From assembly GCA_964627665.1 (NCBI GenBank), contig CAZVKG010000125.1, forward strand, positions 1-5,413: DNA of 5,413 bases, in the 5' to 3' direction. The notes beneath the pieces are model-generated. The model was not told where the DNA came from and searched no databases. It saw nothing but the letters and a program-made list of their open reading frames with translations. The position numbers and the translations under genes were made by a program. Of this stretch, positions 1 through 5,413 are shown piece after piece. How positions within the stretch are numbered: the first letter of the stretch is position 1; every line of letters starts with the position of its first letter. Source of the stretch: UBA1351 sp964627665 (lineage in GTDB: Bacteria > Bacillota > Clostridia > Lachnospirales > Vallitaleaceae).

Positions 1-1361
1 GTTTAAAATATTATAGTTTTTTAGAACGTGAAGATGATATGTATCAAGATGAAGAGGCCCATGTTTGTGACCATGAGCATCATCACGACTACCATCATGA
101 TCACGATATGGATTTACCGATTTCAAGTAATGAAGAATTGGTGGTTGAGAAGAAACTATGTCCTGAAATAATTGAGGTACAACAACGTGTACAAGAGATT
201 ATTCTTGAATTTCAAGAAATGAAAACAATACCAAGTCTTGATGATCTTAGTTCCCTGAGGAAAAGTTTGGAAAATCAAGTGTTTGTATTAACGGCATATG
301 GAGATCAAATTTCCTTGCTGGAAAATTTGTATTATAAAAATCGATATAAAAATGAAACGATGGTTACAATGGAGTCTGACGAAGCTTTTGCAAGACGTGT
401 TACAGAAATGCTGATGTCATTTGAACAGTCGGTAGATATCCGTGAACATCTAAAATATATATATCCTGAATTACCAATGCGTATCCACAAGAATAAATTT
501 TTGGGATTGATTGATGAATATTTTGAAAAGTTAAAAGGAATTCCTTATGAGGACGTACAAAATCATATTAAAATTCTTAAAGAAAGTTTTGATCCTAAGG
601 CAGTTGAGGGCTATGGTATCGTCGCCTCAAGTATAGCAAGTGATTTGGAAAAAATAGAAAAAACCTTAATTGAAGGGGATGATGGAGAGAAAGATAGTGC
701 TTACCATCATATGTATCATCTAACAGAAGATAAAAATATCTGTTTAGAAAAGGCCCTTGATATTGCTGAAATTATTAATCATTTGATGGGAATCGCATTG
801 ACATTTGATGAAGCGCTTATTGATAATGACCTCTATGAAAAACTAGATGGACTCTTATCCTTAGATACGACCGAAGCGGAGTTGGCGGAGGTTTTTAAAA
901 TCGTTGAAGAAAAGTATGAACCCTTAGGTGAAGCAATGTTACAAATCGGAATGGTTATTGATCGGATGAGTGACCATCATTATTTCGATGAGAATGAGGA
1001 GTTATCGCATCTATTTAATCAACTTCAATATGCCTTCAACCTTTCAAAAGATGGCTATTTCATTGAGTGGCCTTATAAAAAAGATATGACAGTACCTTCA
1101 TACAAAGAATTAATGATGATAAAAAATGATGTCATTAATACAATGGAAGATCGTTTGAATCAAGACCATAGAATGTTGCGTCGTTCAAGAATGAGTCTTA
1201 TGATGGGAACCTTACAAATAGTACATGAAAATGGTCAAACAATTTATGACCACATATATAATTCAATTTCGTCATGCCTTGAAGTTGGAGAAAAGGTAAT
1301 GAGTATGCAAAATATTTATAGTTATCTTAATGATTTTATTGATGGGCCTTATGAAAATTAG
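1..1361 (+). CDS. Unknown helical protein with His/Asp-rich segment, probably 5'-truncated by window edge
   Basis: I do not recognise this family. The first ATG in the window is at 39 and gives 440 residues, but the frame is open back to position 3 (codons reading LKYYSFLEREDD before that Met). The ATG at 39 has no convincing Shine-Dalgarno site, while most of its neighbours have strong ones, so the real start is probably left of the window. Numbered from the ATG at 39, residues 8-22 hold eight histidines with several aspartates and one cysteine (C10), a composition typical of metal-binding or metal-storage linkers. The rest is rich in Glu, Lys, Leu, Met and Ile and looks almost entirely alpha-helical (roughly residues 40-430), with no signal peptide and no membrane segment, so a cytoplasmic protein is likely. 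It ends with TAG 26 bases before the next gene and is probably its operon partner. If the ATG at 39 is real, a TATTAT at 9-14 could be its -10 element, but the -35 would lie outside the window. Confidence 0.8.
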   Translation, partial: LKYYSFLEREDDMYQDEEAHVCDHEHHHDYHHDHDMDLPISSNEELVVEKKLCPEIIEVQQRVQEIILEFQEMKTIPSLDDLSSLRKSLENQVFVLTAYGDQISLLENLYYKNRYKNETMVTMESDEAFARRVTEMLMSFEQSVDIREHLKYIYPELPMRIHKNKFLGLIDEYFEKLKGIPYEDVQNHIKILKESFDPKAVEGYGIVASSIASDLEKIEKTLIEGDDGEKDSAYHHMYHLTEDKNICLEKALDIAEIINHLMGIALTFDEALIDNDLYEKLDGLLSLDTTEAELAEVFKIVEEKYEPLGEAMLQIGMVIDRMSDHHYFDENEELSHLFNQLQYAFNLSKDGYFIEWPYKKDMTVPSYKELMMIKNDVINTMEDRLNQDHRMLRRSRMSLMMGTLQIVHENGQTIYDHIYNSISSCLEVGEKVMSMQNIYSYLNDFIDGPYEN

Positions 1362-1387
1362 GTAGGAGTAAACGTTGGGGAGGTCAT

Positions 1388-1738
1388 ATGAGAGTAATCT
1401 ATCCGTTATATTATGGAGAGTCGATTCCGAAGAAAAAACATAATGCGATTCGTCAACAAATCGAGAAACACGAATTTTCTAAAGCTAACGAATGGTATAT
1501 TGTTGTGTTATACCAAGACAAAGAAACGTTATTTGAAAAAATTTCAATCAAAGAATTTGAGCATCACTGTAAGATGAATAAAGACTTTGATGTATTAGCA
1601 GTTGTCAAAACAAATGAAGAGTTTCAAGCGTTTACACTGCAGATAATGGAATTATTAATTGGAAAAACAAAAACGGTCACAAAAAAAGGGCTCATAAATT
1701 ATTACAGGGAGAGCAACAATGAAAATATTAAGGTATAG
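1388..1738 (+). CDS. Small protein of unknown function (116 aa)
   Basis: I do not recognise this protein. It starts at an ATG preceded by GGGGAGG at 1377-1383, four bases upstream, which is slightly close but usable. The pattern looks alpha/beta and cytoplasmic: likely strands at residues 2-9 (RVIYPLYY), 37-44 (WYIVVLYQ) and 67-75 (FDVLAVVKT), alternating with helices at about 16-28, 52-64 and 76-90, followed by a basic, polar tail. No signal peptide, membrane segment or obvious catalytic motif is visible. The last 20 bases overlap the start of the lit-like gene, so translation of the two is likely coupled. Near the end, codons ACA-AAA-AAA-GGG contain an A AAA AAA heptamer in the register used for -1 frameshifting. 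The -1 reading would stop at the TGA of an ATGA overlapping the lit start, so the exact C-terminus is uncertain. Confidence 0.8.
   Translation: MRVIYPLYYGESIPKKKHNAIRQQIEKHEFSKANEWYIVVLYQDKETLFEKISIKEFEHHCKMNKDFDVLAVVKTNEEFQAFTLQIMELLIGKTKTVTKKGLINYYRESNNENIKV
1681..1687 (+). other. Candidate slippery A AAA AAA heptamer in the 116-aa gene
   Basis: Seven A bases are preceded by C and followed by GGG. In the reading frame of the 116-aa gene they are split A/AAA/AAA, the X XXY YYZ register of programmed -1 frameshift sites such as that of dnaX. After a -1 slip the frame continues for ten codons and stops at TGA 1720-1722, which overlaps the ATG at 1719. A purine-rich AGGGAG lies downstream rather than upstream, and I see no clear stimulatory hairpin. 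Function is therefore unproven; A runs are common in AT-rich genomes. Confidence 0.25.
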
Positions 1739-2411
1739 TGGATTAACAATATTAAATATTGGTTTGTTTTTTGTATTACTGTTTTCAGCTGTTCAAATAA
1801 TTTCAACTTGGGATGCCTATTATAGCTGGCATTATGAAACGCATGGTATTGAAGAAACTACAAAGATGAATGATGAACATTTTATGGAAGTCACAAATAA
1901 AATGATGGATTATTTAATGGGTCGAAGAGATTCATTAGATATGAAAGCAGAGATTGACGGTGAGATTCAGGAAGTTTTTGGGGAACGAGAAAAAGCGCAT
2001 ATGATTGATGTAAAAAGTCTGTTTGTGGGTGGCAGGATTATACGCAATATTTCTGCGATTATTTTATTTGTGTTCATTACGACGAGTTTTTTCTTAAAAC
2101 CTAAATTATTTTTTGGGTGGATTCAAAGTTTAAAAGTGTTTTTTATCACGTCTTTTCTTCTTATTGGATTTTTGGGCGCTTTGTTTTACTTCAATTTTAG
2201 TAAATATTTTATTATTTTCCATAAGATATTTTTCGATAATGATTTGTGGATATTAGATCCGAAAACAGATGTTCTGATTAATATGGTGCCTGAAATCTTT
2301 TTCTTTCAAACGACAATGTTAATTGTTGCTTTATTTGTCATAATGGTCCTAGGTGTTATGATTATACGCAAGCTATTAATGAGTGAAATGGTCAAGAACT
2401 GGAGGGCATGA
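1719..2411 (+). CDS. lit: DUF1461/TIGR01906 integral membrane protein, Lit-like lipoprotein intramolecular transacylase
   Basis: This 230-residue protein matches the DUF1461/TIGR01906 family, whose characterised members (Lit of low-GC Gram-positives) move an acyl chain from the lipid-modified cysteine's diacylglyceryl group to its own amino terminus, giving lyso-form lipoproteins. Four membrane segments are visible, at about residues 8-29, 107-126, 137-158 and 195-217. The hallmark blocks lie in the two loops predicted to face outside. The first loop has a FGEREKAHMIDVKSLF block (R90, E91, H94, D97). The second has H168 followed by FFDNDLWILDP (W177, D180, P181). Two conserved outer-loop histidines are known to matter in Lit, and H94 and H168 fit them. 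AGGGAG at 1706-1711, seven bases upstream, supports the ATG. The gene starts inside the preceding gene and its TGA overlaps the next start, so it is embedded in the operon. Family is confident; the exact enzymatic activity is inferred. Confidence 0.85.
   Translation: MKILRYSGLTILNIGLFFVLLFSAVQIISTWDAYYSWHYETHGIEETTKMNDEHFMEVTNKMMDYLMGRRDSLDMKAEIDGEIQEVFGEREKAHMIDVKSLFVGGRIIRNISAIILFVFITTSFFLKPKLFFGWIQSLKVFFITSFLLIGFLGALFYFNFSKYFIIFHKIFFDNDLWILDPKTDVLINMVPEIFFFQTTMLIVALFVIMVLGVMIIRKLLMSEMVKNWRA
2401..2405 (+). promoter_or_regulatory. Ribosome binding site that decides the DUF2953 start
   Basis: GGAGG lies inside the last codons of the lit-like gene. Two adjacent in-frame ATGs follow, at 2408 and 2411. 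The first is only two bases from the GGAGG core, too close for normal initiation; the second is five bases away, which is acceptable. The second ATG is therefore favoured. It shares one base with the lit-like stop codon (TGATG), a typical coupling arrangement. Confidence 0.65.
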
Positions 2412-3235
2412 TGCTAGCAACTATAGGGACAATTGTGGTTTTAATTTTGAAAATTATAGGAATTGCCTTATTGTGTATCCTCGGCCTTATTTTGCTTATT
2501 ATTCTCATTGTGTTATTTGTTCCCTTTAGGTACAGTGCAGAAGGAAGTTTTGATGAAGACCTACGTATTCGCGTTAAATTTTCGTGGTTATTGCATCTTA
2601 TTAATGGTTCATTTACTCAACATGACAAAGAATCTGATGTGCGCGTGCGGATTGCTCTTTTTCAGATAATTCCGAAAGGGAAATCAAAAGCTAAACCAAA
2701 ATCCGTTTTAAAATCAAAAAAGGAACTTCCAAGTAAACCACCGATTGAACCATCAGTTAAACCTTCTATTGATTCAAATGATGAGACACCCAAAAAGCAA
2801 AAAGAAGAGAAGAAGCCAGCAAAGAAGCCAAAGAAGAAGTCGGAAAAGAAAAGCGAAAACAAAGCATCACCAATTGAGCAGTTTAAAGCAATATGGAATT
2901 TTCTGCAAGAAGATGAGAATGAAGGTTTATTAAGGCATGTATTTAAATATATAGGGCGGCTTATTAAGTGGATATTTCCAAGAAGAGCATATGCAAATAT
3001 TGAATTTGGACTGGATGATCCTGCTACGACAGGATATATTACCGGATTAACATCAATAGTCTATGTTAAAACGCGAGGAAATTTTCAAGTGACCCCTAAT
3101 TTTCATGAAGAAGTCATAAAAGGCTCTTTTAAAATTAGAGGTAGACTCTATCTTTATCAGCCGGTTTATTATATAATAAGAATAATAATCGATAAGCGTG
3201 TAAGAAGAATGTTGAAATTATTAAAAAAAATGTAA
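2411..3235 (+). CDS. DUF2953 (YtfI-like) membrane-anchored protein with Lys/Pro-rich linker
   Basis: This protein of 274 residues (275 if the ATG at 2408 is used) fits the DUF2953 family, which includes B. subtilis YtfI; no biochemical role is known. Numbered from 2408, residues 7-39 form a very hydrophobic membrane anchor, followed by a short block of the type DEDLRIRVKFSWLLHLINGSF at 49-69. Residues 90-153 are a low-complexity linker dominated by Lys, Pro, Ser and Glu. The C-terminal part carries the family's most typical region, around EFGLDDPATTGYITGL at 199-214 and NFHEEVIKGSFKIRGRLYL at 231-249, and ends in a basic tail. The linker is longer and more charged than I would expect for the family. 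The next gene is a GerW/YtfJ homologue, as in Bacillus and many clostridia, which strongly supports the assignment. It probably acts at the cytoplasmic membrane. Confidence 0.85.
   Translation: MLATIGTIVVLILKIIGIALLCILGLILLIILIVLFVPFRYSAEGSFDEDLRIRVKFSWLLHLINGSFTQHDKESDVRVRIALFQIIPKGKSKAKPKSVLKSKKELPSKPPIEPSVKPSIDSNDETPKKQKEEKKPAKKPKKKSEKKSENKASPIEQFKAIWNFLQEDENEGLLRHVFKYIGRLIKWIFPRRAYANIEFGLDDPATTGYITGLTSIVYVKTRGNFQVTPNFHEEVIKGSFKIRGRLYLYQPVYYIIRIIIDKRVRRMLKLLKKM
2783..2866 (+). repeat. T-poor low-complexity tract coding the Lys-rich linker
   Basis: This stretch of 84 bases has a single T (at 2840) on the plus strand and is almost wholly purine with scattered C. It codes the KKP/KKS-rich part of the DUF2953 linker (about residues 126-153). 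AGAAGCCA occurs at 2811-2818 and again at 2823-2830, one KKP unit apart. Such coding repeats are prone to length change by slippage, so linker length may vary between strains. Confidence 0.6.
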
Positions 3236-3254
3236 CTAAAAAGGAGGAGAAATT

Positions 3255-3623
3255 ATGGATTCAAACTTTAAAAACAATGTAGATTCTCTTATGACAGGTA
3301 TGGAGGGATTTATTAATTCTAAAACGGTCGTTGGAGAACCTATACATATTGATGATACAATTATTTTGCCATTGATTGATGTAAGTTTTGGTCTTGGAAC
3401 CGGTGCTTCTGAAGGAAAAAAAGCAGATGATCCTAAAACAATTGGAGCAGGAGGATTAGGTGCAAAGATTAGTCCAAGTGCTGTATTGGTTATTACCAAC
3501 GGACAGACACGACTTGTTAATATAAAAAAACAAGATAGCCTTACAAAATTGATTGACTTAGTTCCGGATATTATGGACCGATTTAAAGCCCAGGATAAAG
3601 AAAAAAAACCTTCGACTATATAA
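3255..3623 (+). CDS. GerW/YtfJ-family protein, short form
   Basis: This 122-residue protein belongs to the GerW/YtfJ family, small proteins needed for normal germination in B. subtilis but also present in some non-spore-formers. Family blocks are visible in order: an N-terminal helix, TVVGEPI at 24-30, ILPLIDVSFGLGTG at 37-50, a Gly-rich GAGGLGAKISPSAVLVI at 64-80, and a final LIDLVPDIMDRF helix at 99-110. The start is secure because AAGGAGG at 3241-3247 sits seven bases before the ATG. No signal peptide or membrane segment is seen, so it is likely cytoplasmic or in the forespore. It is shorter than B. subtilis YtfJ, mainly through a compact segment between the two Gly-rich blocks and a short charged tail. 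It lies 19 bases after the DUF2953 gene, the expected partner. A spore role is inferred from family and neighbours only. Confidence 0.88.
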   Translation: MDSNFKNNVDSLMTGMEGFINSKTVVGEPIHIDDTIILPLIDVSFGLGTGASEGKKADDPKTIGAGGLGAKISPSAVLVITNGQTRLVNIKKQDSLTKLIDLVPDIMDRFKAQDKEKKPSTI

Positions 3624-3635
3624 AAGGAGATACCT

Positions 3636-3947
3636 ATGATACTAGTAAATACAGCATTTATTACTGGAAAAGATATAGAAACCATTAGTATTGTAAAAGG
3701 GTCGACAATCCAATCACGACATGTAGGAAAAGATTTTATGAGTGGTTTAAAAACATTGGTTGGCGGTGAATTGGGATCTTATAATGAGATGATGAACGAA
3801 GCAAGAGCATTAGCAACAAAGCGGATGGTTGAAGAAGCTGAATCATTAGGCGCTGATGGGATTATTAATATTCGATATGCATCAAGTGCTATCATGCAAG
3901 GAGCAGCAGAAGTTATTGCTTATGGTACTGCTGTCAGATTTATATAA
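3636..3947 (+). CDS. YbjQ/UPF0145 family protein
   Basis: This 103-residue protein matches the YbjQ/UPF0145 family (Pfam DUF74, often labelled 'putative heavy-metal-binding domain', a label with little experimental support). Typical features are the opening strand, an ETISIVKGSTI block at 15-25, the GGELGSYNEMMNEARALA block at 43-60, an EEAESLGADGIINIRY block at 66-81, and the closing AAEVIAYGTAVRF at 90-102. The length is normal for the family, which assembles as small ring-like oligomers. The Cys and His content is low (no Cys, one His), which argues against a strong metal site in the monomer. AAAGGAGA at 3623-3630 supports the start; the gene follows the GerW-like stop by 12 bases, and its stop shares one base with the next ATG. 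Its cellular role is unknown. Confidence 0.88.
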   Translation: MILVNTAFITGKDIETISIVKGSTIQSRHVGKDFMSGLKTLVGGELGSYNEMMNEARALATKRMVEEAESLGADGIINIRYASSAIMQGAAEVIAYGTAVRFI

Positions 3948-4507
3948 TGGATCATTTACAAAAGGCATTAGCAAAAAATCTGAAAAATATACGTGAACGA
4001 CGCGGCTTAAGTTTAGATAAGCTTGCTTCAATGACGAAAGTCAGTAAGTCAATGCTAGGACAGATTGAGCGTGGTGAATCGAATCCTACACTTGGAACGG
4101 TGTGGAAAATTGCAAATGGCCTTCATATAGGGTTGACAGAATTAATCAAAGAAAAACAAAGTGAATATGTTATTATTCGTAAAAATGAAGTTTCATATTT
4201 TGAAGAAGATATGGGCAAGTGTCAGGTTTTTCCATATTTCACATATGAAGATGGCAGACCATATGAAGTCTATAAAGTCGATATGGCACCAAAAGGGTAT
4301 ATACATGCTGAACCCCATCCAAAAGGTAGTATTGAGATTATTGTTGTCCATGAAGGACAGGTGTCGATACGTGTTGAAGAGGAAGAGTTTGTTTTAAATG
4401 AAGGAGATGCGACTAGATTTTTCGGAGATGTTGATCATGTCTATCATAATATAGGAAGTAAAAAGGCGCGATTGGGTGTCGTGATTTACTATGGACAAAT
4501 TGATTAA
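3947..4507 (+). CDS. XRE-family transcription regulator with C-terminal cupin domain
   Basis: This 186-residue regulator has an N-terminal XRE helix-turn-helix (about 5-67), with the recognition region around VSKSMLGQIERGESNPTL at 32-49. A cupin-2 domain follows at about 105-182. Cupin motif 1 is seen as H120, H124, E130 and G137. Motif 2 runs from G153 to N168 with H164 kept, but the usual Pro-x-Gly of this motif is replaced (FFGD). The residues are compatible with a bound metal or small ligand, as in PuuR- and SutR-like regulators, though no ligand can be named. The ATG overlaps the YbjQ stop (TAATG) and lacks any Shine-Dalgarno match, so it probably depends on reinitiation after the upstream gene. 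No alternative start lies between that point and residue 29, which is inside the DNA-binding domain. It closes the operon, just before a terminator, and may regulate this operon or a distant target. Confidence 0.93.
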   Translation: MDHLQKALAKNLKNIRERRGLSLDKLASMTKVSKSMLGQIERGESNPTLGTVWKIANGLHIGLTELIKEKQSEYVIIRKNEVSYFEEDMGKCQVFPYFTYEDGRPYEVYKVDMAPKGYIHAEPHPKGSIEIIVVHEGQVSIRVEEEEFVLNEGDATRFFGDVDHVYHNIGSKKARLGVVIYYGQID

Positions 4508-4524
4508 TAAACATATAGGCATAA

Positions 4525-4553
4525 AAAAAGTTGGAGCATTGCTCCAACTTTTT
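4525..4553. terminator. Bidirectional intrinsic terminator between the regulator and ychF
   Basis: A perfect 13-bp stem (4525-4537 with 4541-4553, core GTTGGAGC/GCTCCAAC) closes on a three-base ATT loop. T-rich sequence follows on the plus strand (4549-4558, interrupted by one G), and an A7 run at 4523-4529 gives U7 for minus-strand transcripts. It starts 17 bases after the regulator stop and three bases after the ychF stop, so it can end both converging transcripts. Confidence 0.93.
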
Positions 4554-4556
4554 GTT

Positions 4557-5413
4557 TTACACATTGAATCGGAATAAAACGACATCCCCATCTTTGACAA
4601 CATATTCTTTGCCTTCAATTCGAACGAGGCCTTTTTCTTTAGCCGTTGTATAATTTCCGGATGATATCAAATCATCATAAGCAACAATCTCTGCACGGAT
4701 AAAGCCACGTTCAAAATCGGTATGTATTTTCCCGGCTGCTTGAGGTGCTTTCGTTCCTTGAGTAATTGTCCAAGCACGTGTTTCTTTTTCTCCGGCGGTT
4801 AGATAACTAATAAGTCCGAGTAAGCGATAAGAAGCGGCAATGAGTTTGTCTAAACCAGTATCTGTAATACCTAATGCTTCTAGGAATTCCTTTTTATCTT
4901 CATCGTCAAGAGTTGAGATTTCTTCTTCAATCTTTGCACAAATGACAAAAACTTCTGAACCTTCTTCTTTAGCAAACTCGCGAACGGTAGTAACATATTC
5001 ATTTGATACACCATCATCAGCTAAATCATCTTCAGTTACATTCGCAGCGTATATTACCGGTTTGGTTGTTAATAGATTGAAGCTTTCAAGCAAACTCTCT
5101 TCTTCTTCGTCATTTAATTTAAGTGTTCGAGCCGATTGGCCGTTTTCTAATACTTCTTTAACGCGTTCAAGAAGGCTGATCTCTTTTTGTAAGGACTTAT
5201 CGCCTTTAACTGCTTTAATAGATTTTGCGAGACGACGTTCCACAATATCTAAATCTGAAAAAATAAGTTCTAAATTTATGGTTTCGATGTCCCGTAAGGG
5301 GCCGATTTCTCCATCAACATGCACAACATTTGGATCATCAAAACAACGAACAACATGTACGATTGCATCGACTTCACGGATATTGCTTAAAAATTTATTG
5401 CCTAAACCTTCGC
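4557..5413 (-). CDS. ychF: Redox-regulated ATPase YchF/OLA1, 5' end cut by right edge
   Basis: This is the C-terminal part, about 284 residues, of YchF, an Obg-related P-loop ATPase of about 365 residues that binds ribosomes and is linked to stress and redox responses. The frame runs to the right edge; the first full codon, at 5409-5411, begins EGLGNKFLSNIREVDAIVHV, the part just after the G3 motif. A GTG at 5322-5324 is inside the protein and is not the start. The modified G4 motif NVTE (5031-5042) replaces the NKxD of GTPases and is the known basis for ATP preference. A helical coiled segment precedes it. The G5-like CAKIEEE block follows, and the C-terminal TGS domain is complete (AWTITQGTKAPQAAG through DGDVVLFRFNV). 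The missing part should hold the P-loop and switch regions. It converges on the plus-strand operon and shares its terminator. Confidence 0.97.
   Translation of the reverse strand, partial: EGLGNKFLSNIREVDAIVHVVRCFDDPNVVHVDGEIGPLRDIETINLELIFSDLDIVERRLAKSIKAVKGDKSLQKEISLLERVKEVLENGQSARTLKLNDEEEESLLESFNLLTTKPVIYAANVTEDDLADDGVSNEYVTTVREFAKEEGSEVFVICAKIEEEISTLDDEDKKEFLEALGITDTGLDKLIAASYRLLGLISYLTAGEKETRAWTITQGTKAPQAAGKIHTDFERGFIRAEIVAYDDLISSGNYTTAKEKGLVRIEGKEYVVKDGDVVLFRFNV

Noticed and set aside
1364..1377. AGGAG followed by a TTG as an alternative start or small gene between genes 1 and 2
   Set aside because: The TTG frame is out of phase with gene 2 and stops after about 22 codons inside it; the GGGGAGG next to the ATG at 1388 explains initiation.
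2662..2862. Minus-strand frame rich in Phe/Ser/Gly opposite the DUF2953 linker
   Set aside because: It is the complement of the Lys-rich purine tract (AAG read as CTT), an artefact of composition.
3172..3177. TATAAT inside the DUF2953 gene as an internal promoter for the GerW-like gene
   Set aside because: No -35 resembling TTGACA lies 16-18 bases upstream, and such hexamers are expected by chance in AT-rich DNA.
3212..3238. TTGAAA and TAACTA as a promoter just before the GerW-like gene
   Set aside because: The spacer is only 15 bases and the transcript would start in or beside the ribosome binding site.
3236..3685. Open minus-strand frame of 149 codons opposite the GerW-like gene
   Set aside because: It mirrors a well-supported gene with family motifs and a strong ribosome binding site; its own start lacks one and its sequence resembles no protein.
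3602..3688. Second A AAA AAA heptamer near the end of the GerW-like gene, with a 26-codon -1 extension
   Set aside because: The -1 extension runs into the YbjQ gene and looks non-protein-like (many Tyr, Lys and Arg), and its stop has no special relation to a start codon.
4242..4268. Direct repeat CATATGAAG, 18 bases apart, in the XRE-cupin gene
   Set aside because: It is in frame and reflects two Tyr-Glu pairs coded alike; no sign of a regulatory or mobile element.
4394..4618. Minus-strand frame of 74 codons spanning the terminator
   Set aside because: It crosses the hairpin and overlaps both the ychF end and the regulator in another frame, with no ribosome binding site.
5322..5324. GTG as the ychF start
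   Set aside because: The frame continues upstream with conserved YchF sequence to the window edge, so this is an internal valine codon.

Overview
The window looks like chromosome from an AT-rich member of the Bacillota (low-GC Gram-positives). Evidence for this is strong AGGAGG-type ribosome binding sites, AT-rich codons, a DUF2953 (YtfI-like) gene directly followed by a GerW/YtfJ-family gene, and a DUF1461/TIGR01906 (Lit-like) membrane protein. A GerW homologue fits a spore-forming lineage but does not prove one. I cannot place the organism at genus level. I see no tRNA, rRNA, CRISPR array, insertion sequence or phage gene, and no stretch over 300 bases lacks a gene.

Layout: seven plus-strand genes fill positions 1 to 4507 with gaps of at most 26 bases or short overlaps, so they probably form one operon or part of one. 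In order they are: (1) a long, probably helical protein of unknown function with a histidine/aspartate-rich stretch, reading-open to the left edge and so probably missing its true start; (2) a 116-residue protein of unknown function; (3) a four-segment membrane protein of the Lit type (lipoprotein intramolecular transacylase family); (4) a DUF2953 membrane-anchored protein with a long Lys/Pro-rich linker; (5) a short GerW/YtfJ-family protein; (6) a YbjQ/UPF0145 protein; (7) an XRE helix-turn-helix regulator with a C-terminal cupin domain, whose start overlaps the stop of gene 6. A perfect 13-bp hairpin flanked by A and T runs follows and serves both directions. Converging from the right on the minus strand is ychF, the universally conserved P-loop ATPase, cut by the right edge.

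How they may work together: the lit-like and DUF2953 genes point to the cell envelope, and the DUF2953-GerW pair is a known Bacillota neighbourhood connected with spores and germination. The XRE-cupin protein is the obvious candidate for local control, perhaps through a small ligand. These links rest on gene order, not on direct evidence. The most unusual points are the two unrecognised leading genes, a slippery A7 site near the end of gene 2 whose -1 frame would stop exactly on the lit start codon, and the SD-less coupling of the YbjQ and XRE-cupin genes.
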